This document shows positions 1 to 6,077 of a DNA stretch of 28,147 nt, one piece after another. Under the pieces are notes generated by a model, which saw only the letters and a program-made list of their open reading frames with translations, was not told where the DNA came from and did no database searches. The first letter of the stretch is position 1, and every line of letters begins with the position of its first letter. The position numbers were made by a program, and so were the translations under genes. Source of the stretch: DSPP01 sp964607165 (GTDB taxonomy: Bacteria > Zixibacteria > MSB-5A5 > DSPP01); assembly GCA_964607165.1 (NCBI GenBank), contig CAZSIT010000030.1, positions 1-28,147 of the forward strand, read 5' to 3'.

Positions 1-1
1 G

Positions 2-277
2 ATTGAGGGGGCGAAAACAAAACCGGCCGAAGTTGAATTGCTGAACAAGGAACCGAATCTTCCCGCCCGCCCGGTGCCGATACGGTTTCGCAAAAACATT
101 CCAACGGCGTGGCTTAAAATTACCATTCGTGAAGGGAGAAATCGGCAGGTCAGAAAAATGACGGCGGCCGTCGGCCACCCAACACTTCGATTGATAAGAA
201 TCAAGATTGCAAATTTGGAAATGGGAGAATTGAAACCGGGGGAAGAGAGAGAAATACGCAAAGAAGACATTTTTTGA
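2..277 (+). CDS. rluE: RluE-type 23S rRNA pseudouridine synthase, C-terminal fragment
   Basis: The reading frame is open from the window edge, so only about the last 91 residues are present and the catalytic Asp region lies outside. The visible part has the family signature EGRNRQVRKMTAAVGHPTLRLIR, split here as EGRNRQVRKM and AAVGHPTLRLIR, followed by a GELKPGEERE-type ending. The RNRQVRKM/PTLRLIR wording is closer to RluE (U2457 of 23S rRNA) than to RsuA or RluB. The enzyme isomerises uridine to pseudouridine in rRNA in the cytoplasm. The family is fairly certain; the exact target base is inferred. Confidence 0.85.
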   Translation: MEGAKTKPAEVELLNKEPNLPARPVPIRFRKNIPTAWLKITIREGRNRQVRKMTAAVGHPTLRLIRIKIANLEMGELKPGEEREIRKEDIF

Positions 278-333
278 CATTATTTTAATGCATCGGTTCG
301 AATCCCCGGTCAAAAGAGCCCTTTCAAATAAAC

Positions 334-362
334 TTGACGATTCTCCGGTTGCGGCATAGTTT
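334..362 (+). promoter_or_regulatory. Predicted sigma70-type promoter for the Rrf2/aldo-keto reductase operon
   Basis: TTGACG at 334-339 and TAGTTT at 357-362 are separated by exactly 17 bases. The -10 box is weak, as often seen where a regulator acts. The same CTTGACGATTC wording occurs at the -35 of the AAA ATPase promoter near 18993. The call is by motif only. Confidence 0.45.
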
Positions 363-375
363 ACCGAAGCTCGGT
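363..375. promoter_or_regulatory. Candidate operator, inverted repeat ACCGA-AGC-TCGGT
   Basis: There are perfect 5-base arms (363-367 and 371-375) around a 3-base centre, directly downstream of the predicted -10 box and 36 bases before the regulator start codon. Rrf2 proteins commonly autoregulate by binding dyads overlapping their own promoter, so this could be the autoregulatory site. Short palindromes also arise by chance. Confidence 0.3.
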
Positions 376-410
376 GGAGCAAGTGACTCCTCTGCGGCGG
401 AAAGGAGATT

Positions 411-860
411 ATGGCGCGTTTAATGCCGTTGAGCCAGGGCTGCCAGTATGCCATTCGAACCGTGGCCCTTTTGTCGTTAAAGCCGGCCGGTACCGTATTC
501 GCCCGCAGCGAGGTAAGCAGGCAAACCAAGGTTACCAGCGCTTTTCTGTCCAAAATCCTGCAGACTTTGACCCGGGCCGGCCTGCTCCGCTCGCACCGCG
601 GCGCCCGGCGGGGATATTCGCTCTCCCGTTCCCCCGCGCGGATTAGTCTTTTGGACGTTGTGGAAGCCTACGACGGCCCGCTGGGGCACGAAGGCTGCCT
701 GATAGACAGCTACAAGCTTTGCCCGGGTGATACGGTTTGCGCCATCCACGGGCAAAGGATGCGGATTCAAAAACAGCTCACGCGGGACCTGGCGGCAGTA
801 AAAATTACGGAAGTAGCCAAAGTTCTCCACAAGCGCCATTGGAAAAACATCAATAAATAG
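411..860 (+). CDS. Rrf2-family Fe-S transcriptional regulator
   Basis: This 149-residue protein has the Rrf2 winged-helix layout. An N-terminal LSQGCQYAIRTVALL helix is followed by the recognition-helix segment SAFLSKILQTLTRAGLL, a wing RGARRGYSL, and the ISLLDVVEAYDG hinge. Three cysteines, C96, C104 and C110 (C-x7-C-x5-C), sit where IscR and NsrR bind an Fe-S cluster, so redox, NO or Fe-S sensing is likely. The start is set by AAAGGAG at 401-407, three bases before ATG. The stop codon lies one base before the aldo/keto reductase ATG, so the two are cotranscribed and the reductase is a probable target. Which member of the family it is cannot be decided. Confidence 0.9.
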   Translation: MARLMPLSQGCQYAIRTVALLSLKPAGTVFARSEVSRQTKVTSAFLSKILQTLTRAGLLRSHRGARRGYSLSRSPARISLLDVVEAYDGPLGHEGCLIDSYKLCPGDTVCAIHGQRMRIQKQLTRDLAAVKITEVAKVLHKRHWKNINK

Positions 861-861
861 T

Positions 862-1809
862 ATGCAAAAACGAAAACTCGGAAATTCTAATTTGGAAATT
901 TCACCGTTTATGTTCGGCGGGAACGTCTTCGGCTGGACGGTGGATGAGCCAACTGCCTTCAAGCTATTGGACGCCTTCGTCGCGGCCGGATTCAACGCTA
1001 TTGACACGGCCGATGGGTACTCCATCTGGCATCCCGGAAACCGTGGCGGGGAATCGGAAACCATCATCGGCAAGTGGCTCAAGCAAAGGGGAAACCGCGA
1101 CCGGGTGGTGATTGCCACGAAAGTTGGATGGGAAATTGCCCCCGACAAAAAGGGACTTGCCAAATCCTACATTCTGCGCGCCGCCGAGGATTCGTTAAAA
1201 CGCCTGCAAACCGATTACATCGACCTCTATCAATCGCACAAGGATGACCCCGATACGCCCATCGAAGAAACGCTCGCGGCCTATGCGCAGCTTATCAAAG
1301 AGGGAAAAGTCCGCGCGATTGGCGCCTCCAATTACACCGCCGACCGGCTTTCGCAAGCGCTGCAGATAAGCCGGGAGAATAAACTTCCGAGTTACGTGAG
1401 CCTGCAGCCGCTCTATAACCTCTATGCCCGCGCCGAATTTGAAGCCGAACTTGCGCCGCTTTGCCTGAAAGAAAAAGTGGGAGTTATCACCTACTCTTCG
1501 CTTGCCAGCGGGTTTCTCACCGGCAAATACCGCTCCGAGGCCGATTTATCTAAAAGTCTGCGCGGAGGCCGGGTGGAAAAATATTTGAACGACCGCGGCT
1601 TTCGCATTCTCAAAGCCCTTGATGAAGTGGCCGGGGAATATCGCTCGACTCCATCGGCGGTGGCTCTGGCCTGGCTCTTAACGCGTCCGGCTGTGACCGC
1701 TCCCATCGCCAGCGCCACCAGTCTTGCACAACTGAACGAACTTGTTCAATCGACCACGCTCAAGCTGGATGACTCGTCGCTTGAGCTTTTGAATCAAGCC
1801 AGCGCGTAA
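862..1809 (+). CDS. Aldo/keto reductase
   Basis: This 315-residue NADPH-dependent oxidoreductase is the normal length for the family. It starts with the typical RKLGNSNLEISPFMFGGNVFGW. The catalytic tetrad is visible: Asp and Tyr in DTADGY, Lys in VIATKVG, and His in YQSHKDD. The NADP-binding C-terminal half includes AIGASNYT, SLQPLYNLY and the ITYSSLASGFLTGKY segment. It resembles the YajO/Tas-like soluble reductases that reduce aldehydes or ketones; the substrate is unknown. It follows the Rrf2 regulator by one base, which suggests induction by redox or electrophile stress. Confidence 0.92.
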   Translation: MQKRKLGNSNLEISPFMFGGNVFGWTVDEPTAFKLLDAFVAAGFNAIDTADGYSIWHPGNRGGESETIIGKWLKQRGNRDRVVIATKVGWEIAPDKKGLAKSYILRAAEDSLKRLQTDYIDLYQSHKDDPDTPIEETLAAYAQLIKEGKVRAIGASNYTADRLSQALQISRENKLPSYVSLQPLYNLYARAEFEAELAPLCLKEKVGVITYSSLASGFLTGKYRSEADLSKSLRGGRVEKYLNDRGFRILKALDEVAGEYRSTPSAVALAWLLTRPAVTAPIASATSLAQLNELVQSTTLKLDDSSLELLNQASA

Positions 1810-1811
1810 GC

Positions 1812-2061
1812 ACCCCCTATAGTCCCCTTAAACACAGGGGGACAAAATATATGTCTTGTTTTTTTTGTCCCCCTTAACAAGGGGGACGAGGTTCGAAGAA
1901 CCGGAGGGGGTGATTTGGTTTTTAACCAATCACTAATCCCTAATCCCTGTTTTTATTTGTCCCCCTGTACTCAAGGGGGACGAGGCTCAAAGAGCCGGAG
2001 GGGGTAGCAACTCCTGTCCCCCTGTAGTTAAGGGGGACGCGGCCTTTTAGCCGCAGGGGGT
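1812..2061. repeat. Tandem double-hairpin intergenic repeats (three copies plus a remnant)
   Basis: Full copies lie at 1867-1911, 1959-2005 and 2016-2061, and a degraded copy at 1812-1843. Each begins with a stem of GTCCCCCT pairing with AAGGGGGAC, followed by a second short stem, and ends in GGAGGGGGT or GCAGGGGGT. The second stem differs in sequence but stays paired: GGTTC/GAACC, GGCTC/GAGCC and GCGGC/GCCGC. The block lies between the convergent aldo/keto reductase and membrane-protein genes, so it could also act as a transcription barrier. No protein is encoded in this 271-base gap. Confidence 0.8.
1928..1948. repeat. TAATCCC-type heptamer filler repeat
   Basis: A short run of AATCACT/AATCCCT heptamers lies between double-hairpin copies. 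The same wording recurs at 21871-21900. The function is unknown. Confidence 0.5.
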
Positions 2062-2080
2062 ATATTTCAATAAATCAATT

Positions 2081-2641
2081 TTACTGCGGCCAGAGCCAGC
2101 CGAAGGTGCCGGCCGTGACCAGGGCGTAAAGCAAGCCGTCCAAAGTCATCTTGGCTGTGTTGCTCCAGGAGCGTTTGAACCAGATGGAGGCCTGCCAGGA
2201 GGCCACCGCATAGCAGAAAAACGCCGTCGCTCCGGCAAAGCGGAAAACTTGCAAATACTCCGCTCCCGGGGGCAACGCGCGTCCGGCGACGTAGGCGGCG
2301 AAGATGCCAATCACCACACAATAGACAAACCATTGCGCCAGACTCGGCCCCATCTTAAACGGTTCGTTCGGCCAGATGGTGAGCATCAAAACCGGGCCTT
2401 TTTTCAACTTTTCTTTAAACTCCGGCGAGTTCATTTCCTTGTGGGATGAACAGCGGGGAACCATATACTCCCCCGGCGGAATGGCCAAAGGCCGCAAGGC
2501 ATCCATCACCGCCGCTTCGTTCGGCATTTGGGGGAAGTCCCCCTTGTGCCAGAGCGGGAGCATATGGACGGCCCAGCTTACCAGAAATACGAACACCGAC
2601 GACAAAAGAATGGGAAGCCACAGTGCGTGCACACTTATCAT
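2081..2641 (-). CDS. Conserved hypothetical integral membrane protein
   Basis: This 186-residue protein has an N-terminal membrane helix at about residues 6-28 (LWLPILLSSVFVFLVSWAVH). It then has a soluble loop with the phrase WHKGDFPQMPNE and a conserved-looking YMVPRCSSHKEM segment. Three more helices follow at about 103-123, 133-152 and 164-183, and the protein ends in FGWLWPQ. I recognise the general type as a widespread uncharacterised membrane protein but cannot name a function. No strong ribosome binding site is visible before the ATG. It converges with the aldo/keto reductase across the hairpin repeats. Confidence 0.75.
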   Translation of the reverse strand: MISVHALWLPILLSSVFVFLVSWAVHMLPLWHKGDFPQMPNEAAVMDALRPLAIPPGEYMVPRCSSHKEMNSPEFKEKLKKGPVLMLTIWPNEPFKMGPSLAQWFVYCVVIGIFAAYVAGRALPPGAEYLQVFRFAGATAFFCYAVASWQASIWFKRSWSNTAKMTLDGLLYALVTAGTFGWLWPQ

Positions 2642-2720
2642 ACCGAGAATTTAAGCCCGGATTGTTTCGCCGTCAACAACTATTTTCCAAAAAAGATAAC
2701 CGCAGAAATCGGGGTAGGGG

Positions 2721-2756
2721 CTTGCCCGAATAAAATCATTGGGATTCGGCCAGGGA
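2721..2756. repeat. Dispersed palindromic repeat, TGCCCGA...ATTCGGCCAGGGAA type
   Basis: The outer parts match the repeat at 21582-21615 and are related to 17268-17300, but the interior differs. It lies in the 231-base gap between the membrane protein and the zinc-ribbon gene. Apart from this and the promoter at 2837, I see nothing else in that gap. Confidence 0.5.
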
Positions 2757-2836
2757 ATCCCTCCGTAACCAGACACTTGTCCCAATTTGCGGTAGATAAC
2801 ATTGTTCGTTGCCCCACCTTATGGTAGACCAATTCA

Positions 2837-2865
2837 TTGACAAAGCACCGACTAATTGCTATCCT
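2837..2865 (+). promoter_or_regulatory. Predicted strong sigma70-type promoter of the zinc-ribbon/P63C pair
   Basis: A consensus TTGACA at 2837-2842 is followed after 17 bases by TATCCT at 2860-2865. Transcription would begin near 2871-2873. This makes the TTG at 2837 unlikely to be a start codon and favours GTG at 2873, which would give a leaderless or nearly leaderless message. Confidence 0.55.
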
Positions 2866-2872
2866 ACCCTGC

Positions 2873-3334
2873 GTGAGAGTAGAGAAATTTGGCATAGAAG
2901 AAATATACAAAAAATTTCCAGACCAAATGGCCTGTACGGCCTTTTTAGAGAAAATTCGCTGGTCAAACAACCCAATTTGTCCGTATTGCAAGCTTAGGAA
3001 GGCAAGTCCGCTACCCAAAGAACAAAGGTACCACTGCAATATTTGCAACTCGTCGTATAGCGTAACCTCGGGGACAATATTTCATCGGTCTCATCTTCCA
3101 CTGCAAAAATGGTTTTTAGCCATTTGTCTCGTGTTAAATTCCGAAAAGTTCATTTCCACTCGACGGTTAGCTAACGATTTGCGGGTTAATAAAGATACAG
3201 CTTGGTTAATTATGGTGAAAATAAAACGGTTTCTTTTTGAAAGTAGAGAGCTGCTCTTTGAAATTGCTAAAGTGGCTGAAAGTAATGGTGTCGGCATGCC
3301 AAAAGCAGGTGAAAACAGTCAACCAAAAACATAA
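2873..3334 (+). CDS. IS1595-like zinc-ribbon/HTH protein lacking the transposase catalytic domain
   Basis: This is about 153 residues from GTG at 2873. The N-terminus matches the transposase zinc-ribbon module of IS1595/ISXO2 elements: YKKFPDQMACTAFLEKIRW, then a CPYC...CNIC four-cysteine knuckle, then YSVTSGTIFHRSHLPLQKWF. It continues into the helix-turn-helix portion (STRRLANDLRVNKDTAWLIM) but ends after a short tail. The DDE/ISXO2 domain that normally follows, with its VDETYIGG-like motif, is absent. Ten bases separate its stop codon from the next ATG, so it forms an operon with the P63C gene. It is either a decayed transposase or, more interestingly, a domesticated DNA-binding protein. 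It is AT-richer than the flanks. The start is uncertain because no Shine-Dalgarno sequence is visible. Confidence 0.7.
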   Translation: MRVEKFGIEEIYKKFPDQMACTAFLEKIRWSNNPICPYCKLRKASPLPKEQRYHCNICNSSYSVTSGTIFHRSHLPLQKWFLAICLVLNSEKFISTRRLANDLRVNKDTAWLIMVKIKRFLFESRELLFEIAKVAESNGVGMPKAGENSQPKT

Positions 3335-3344
3335 GGATCCTTAC

Positions 3345-4247
3345 ATGGAAAAAATAAAAAAAGCAACGCATCAAGGGAAACTAAATATCGGAGGCTTTAA
3401 ACTCAATTGTGCGGTTTTGGAAGATGGAACACGTGTTCTATCGGAGCGAAGTATTGCGCGAGCTTTTGGAATTCGTGGGGGCGGGGCCTACTGGAAAAAA
3501 AAGAAACAAGGGGGCATCAATCTACCTGAATATCTTTCGGCCGATTATCTTCGACCACATATCGATGAAAAATTGGCCGAAAGACTTAGAAAGCCAATTC
3601 GCTACTTTTCTATCGCCAACAAAGAGTCGAATGGATTAGAAGCAGGCGTTCTTCCTGAAATCTGCGATTTTTGGGTAACATTACAGAAAAAAGGAATTCT
3701 TCAGTCCGAACAAAAGGAAATCGCAGATAAAGCTTACATTTTAATGAGGGGTTTTGCAACCATTGGTATTATTGCGCTGGTTGATGAAGCCACCGGTTAT
3801 CAAGAAATCAGAGACCGGATTGCCCTACGGCAAATTCTCGATAAGTATTTGTTAAAAGAGCATGCCAAATGGGCAAAAAGATTTCCAAATGAATTTTATG
3901 AAAATATGTTTCGACTGAAAGGCTGGCAATGGAAAGGGATGTCGGTTAATCGCCCAAGTGTTGTGGGAATATATACCAAGGACCTCGTTTATTCGAGATT
4001 GGCCCCAGGAGTTTTAGCGGAATTAAAACGATTAAATCCTCCAGATGAGAAGGGCGTTCGCAAACAAAGATTTCATCAATGGCTAACCCCGGACCTCGGA
4101 CACCCAGCACTTGAAAGACACTTAGCTATCATTATAGCCTTTATGAAGGCTGCGCCCAACTGGGGTGTTTTCTATAGAATGGTCTCGAGAGCGTTGCCTA
4201 AATTCGGTGAAACACTACTACTGCCTTTGGAGGAAAGCGAGTGGTAG
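3345..4247 (+). CDS. P63C-domain protein
   Basis: This 300-residue protein starts at the ATG preceded by TAAGGAT (3332-3338), just after the zinc-ribbon stop. I did not use the longer upstream start because it overlaps that gene. The N-terminal half (GFKLNCAVLEDGTRVLSERSIARAFG, split at LEDGTRVLSE) resembles proteins with a C-terminal P63C domain found in phages and genomic islands. The C-terminal half contains the family-like stretches DKYLLKEHAKWAKRFPNEFY and RLKGWQWKGMSVNRPSVVG, then RLAPGVLAELKRLNPPDEKG and a RKQRFHQWLTPDLGHPALERHL-like segment. Its biochemical role is unknown. The coupling to a transposase-type zinc ribbon suggests a mobile or defensive module. No membrane segment or signal peptide is seen. 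Confidence 0.75.
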   Translation: MEKIKKATHQGKLNIGGFKLNCAVLEDGTRVLSERSIARAFGIRGGGAYWKKKKQGGINLPEYLSADYLRPHIDEKLAERLRKPIRYFSIANKESNGLEAGVLPEICDFWVTLQKKGILQSEQKEIADKAYILMRGFATIGIIALVDEATGYQEIRDRIALRQILDKYLLKEHAKWAKRFPNEFYENMFRLKGWQWKGMSVNRPSVVGIYTKDLVYSRLAPGVLAELKRLNPPDEKGVRKQRFHQWLTPDLGHPALERHLAIIIAFMKAAPNWGVFYRMVSRALPKFGETLLLPLEESEW

Positions 4248-4300
4248 CGACGGGGTCGGCTGCCAATAATCGAAAACTCATCCCGCCATACTCCCTTCGA

Positions 4301-4933
4301 CTAGCCAGCCGGTACAATCGTGCCGTTGTTGTTCTGCAAACTTCGAAAGAGACTGGCGGTGGCCAAAAGGGAAACCGGGAATGAGATGAAAAGCCCAACG
4401 CCCAAGAGAGCTGCGCCGGCGATATTCAACGCCAAAATTACCAAGAAAAAACCGAACAAGCCCCACCACCGGCCTTTGGCAAGCGCTCCAGCGGTGTTCA
4501 ACGCTTCCAAGGCGGATACCGGTTTGATTGTTAGAACGAACCCAAAGAACGCATAGCGCACCGCCACATAAATTCCCGGGAGTATCAAAAGTAAAAGCCC
4601 TGCGGCCACGGCCAAGAGGTAAAGAAAGATGGCCAAAAGAAAAGTTGGGCCTCGGCCAAGCAAAGCGAAAAGGTCTTTAAGCGTGGGAACCCCGCCATCG
4701 ATTACCTCCAAGGCCATTCCGTGCATCCCCACCATCAGGCCGGAAAACCATACGAGGAACGCAAGGTGGAGAAGGACGTTTACAATCACCCCCAACCGGT
4801 GCAGCGTAATAACTGCAAGCTCCAGACAAACCCACGAGCCAAAAAGAATGAGCGCGGAGAGAACGAAGACGCGCCAGTTTGCCTTGAACGCCCTCCAAGC
4901 GATTCGAAGGTGCGATGTGATGGCGCCGGTCAT
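4301..4933 (-). CDS. Multi-pass membrane protein (YciC/DUF975-like, function unknown)
   Basis: This is about 210 residues from the ATG at 4933. The same frame stays open further upstream, but that part overlaps the next gene and has no membrane-protein character, so I rejected it. The short cytoplasmic start MTGAITSHLRIAWRAFKANW precedes about six hydrophobic helices spanning residues 22-205. A loop of the form LPGIYVAVRYAFFGFVL, then SALEALNTAGALAKGRWW, resembles the 'lpGiyl...r' motif of YciC/DUF975-type membrane proteins. No substrate can be assigned. It lies 20 bases downstream of another small membrane protein, so the two may be cotranscribed. Confidence 0.7.
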   Translation of the reverse strand: MTGAITSHLRIAWRAFKANWRVFVLSALILFGSWVCLELAVITLHRLGVIVNVLLHLAFLVWFSGLMVGMHGMALEVIDGGVPTLKDLFALLGRGPTFLLAIFLYLLAVAAGLLLLILPGIYVAVRYAFFGFVLTIKPVSALEALNTAGALAKGRWWGLFGFFLVILALNIAGAALLGVGLFISFPVSLLATASLFRSLQNNNGTIVPAG

Positions 4934-4953
4934 TGAAGAAGCGTAGCCCGCGC

Positions 4954-5229
4954 CTATTCCGCCCGTTTCCGGCGGGCTTTTGCAGGGGATACATCGATGA
5001 TTAGGGCAAGGACTATCCCCGCAATGGGAATAAACGTCCACTCCCCGCCATACCAGTGCTGCACCGCAGTGTACCAGAGCAAAGTCGTAGGCAAAAAGAT
5101 AAAACCTAAAATCGGCCATAAAATCGATGCGAACATTCCCGCAAACCAGTGGGTGAAAAGCCAAAGCAAAACCACAACCAGCCGGGGAAAAAAGAAAGCG
5201 ATGAGAGCGAGAAAACAGCCACAGCCCAT
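4954..5229 (-). CDS. Small membrane protein, 91 residues
   Basis: The protein begins MGCGCFLALIAFFFPRLVVVLLWLF and carries three hydrophobic stretches (about residues 5-25, 30-50 and 66-82), ending in a basic tail AKARRKRAE. The start is supported by GGGAGG nine bases upstream of the ATG at 5229. An alternative ATG seven bases upstream is out of frame and too close to that site. I do not recognise a named family. It precedes the multi-pass membrane protein on the same strand and follows the NAD(P)-binding gene by 26 bases. Confidence 0.7.
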   Translation of the reverse strand: MGCGCFLALIAFFFPRLVVVLLWLFTHWFAGMFASILWPILGFIFLPTTLLWYTAVQHWYGGEWTFIPIAGIVLALIIDVSPAKARRKRAE

Positions 5230-5255
5230 TTTGCATTACCTCCCTACGGCGCGCG

Positions 5256-6041
5256 CTACCACGAAACCCCCGGCGCCGTTCCGAGATACGCGTCGTCCGA
5301 AATCTGATTCAGCATAAAGTCCGCCACGTCGGCGCGGGAAATTCGCACGGTGCCAAAGAAACTGCCGACCTCCCGGCCGCGGTGATACGCTCCCCGCTTT
5401 TCCCCGTTGGTCAAAGCTCCCGGCCGCACAATCACCCACTCCAACTTGCTTTCCGCAATCAATCGCTCCTGCCGCGTTTTATCCCAGAAGTAGAAGGGCA
5501 GAATAACCGGAATGACGAAAAGCGTGTAGTAAAGGCCCAGCCGCCCAAAGGTCTCCCCGATGCCGAGCGAGGTCTGGCAGACCAAGCGGGGAACACTGTG
5601 AGTTTCCATCGCGGAGAGGATATTCCGCGTCCCTTCCGACAGAATGCGCGTAGGATAAAAGTAGCGCTTGTGGCCCAAAGCGGAAATCACCGCCTCCTGC
5701 CCGCGCACGGCCGCCTCGACCGAGGCGTAGTCGAGCACGTCCCCCTGGATGATCCGCAGATTCGGGTGTTCGATTCCAAGCTTGGACGGGTTTCGAACCA
5801 GGGCCGTAACCGCGTGGCCCCGTTCCAGCGCTTGTGCAACGAGCTGGCGGCCGGTTCCGCCCGTCGCTCCCACGATTATCACACGCTTGGGAGCCGGTTG
5901 AAAATCCCGAGCGAAGTCGAGGGAACGCTTGCCGCTCGCCCGGCCAGTGCCCCCGGTGCGTGACCTGAACCCCGAACGGGCCAACGCCACCGAAAGCACG
6001 ATTGCGTAGAGAACGAAAATGAAGAGGAGAAGAAGCTTCAT
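5256..6041 (-). CDS. Membrane-anchored NmrA-like NAD(P)-binding protein (atypical SDR)
   Basis: In this 261-residue protein an N-terminal helix (LLLLFIFVLYAIVLSVAL, residues 3-20) precedes a Rossmann fold. The nucleotide-binding motif is VGATGGTGRQLV and is followed by LVRNPSKL and VLDYASVEAAVRG, typical of NmrA/YwnB-type atypical short-chain dehydrogenases. QTSLGIGETF and the late WVIVRPGALTNG segment also fit. The classical YxxxK pair is not evident, so it may be a redox sensor or isomerase. Residues about 40-47 (SLDFARDF) come from the 20-bp palindromic element at 5905-5924, inserted in frame between the anchor and the first Rossmann strand. Confidence 0.85.
   Translation of the reverse strand: MKLLLLFIFVLYAIVLSVALARSGFRSRTGGTGRASGKRSLDFARDFQPAPKRVIIVGATGGTGRQLVAQALERGHAVTALVRNPSKLGIEHPNLRIIQGDVLDYASVEAAVRGQEAVISALGHKRYFYPTRILSEGTRNILSAMETHSVPRLVCQTSLGIGETFGRLGLYYTLFVIPVILPFYFWDKTRQERLIAESKLEWVIVRPGALTNGEKRGAYHRGREVGSFFGTVRISRADVADFMLNQISDDAYLGTAPGVSW
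5905..5924. repeat. 20-bp palindromic element, copy 1 (inside NmrA-like gene)
   Basis: TCCCGAGCGAAGTCGAGGGA. On the coding (-) strand it is read as SLDFARD, the opposite orientation and frame to the other coding copies. It sits in the linker between the membrane anchor and the Rossmann fold. Confidence 0.8.
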
Positions 6042-6077
6042 ATCAGGCTTTAGAATTTAGCGTTAATATCAAGAAAT

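Noticed and set aside
291..310. tRNA-like T-loop GGTTCGAATCC
   Set aside because: The flanking bases do not form a five-pair T stem, and no acceptor, D or anticodon arm can be built around it; the upstream part overlaps the pseudouridine synthase.
477..1163. 228-codon open frame on the minus strand
   Set aside because: It lies opposite the Rrf2 and aldo/keto reductase genes, both clearly coding, and its translation shows no recognisable motif.
1812..2061. CRISPR array
   Set aside because: The repeats are internally palindromic and nearly adjacent with unequal spacing, with no constant-length spacers and no cas genes.
2446..2827. Several plus-strand open frames opposite the 2081 membrane protein and in the gap after it
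   Set aside because: Proline/arginine-rich translations with no domain, overlapping a gene with clear membrane-protein character.
2837..2872. TTG at 2837 as the zinc-ribbon start
   Set aside because: It coincides with a consensus -35 box, lacks a Shine-Dalgarno sequence, and the extra twelve residues are not typical of the family.
4934..5236. N-terminal extension of the 4301 membrane protein to 5236
   Set aside because: It overlaps the 91-residue gene, which has a good ribosome binding site, and the extension reads as Cys/His/Phe-rich out-of-frame sequence.
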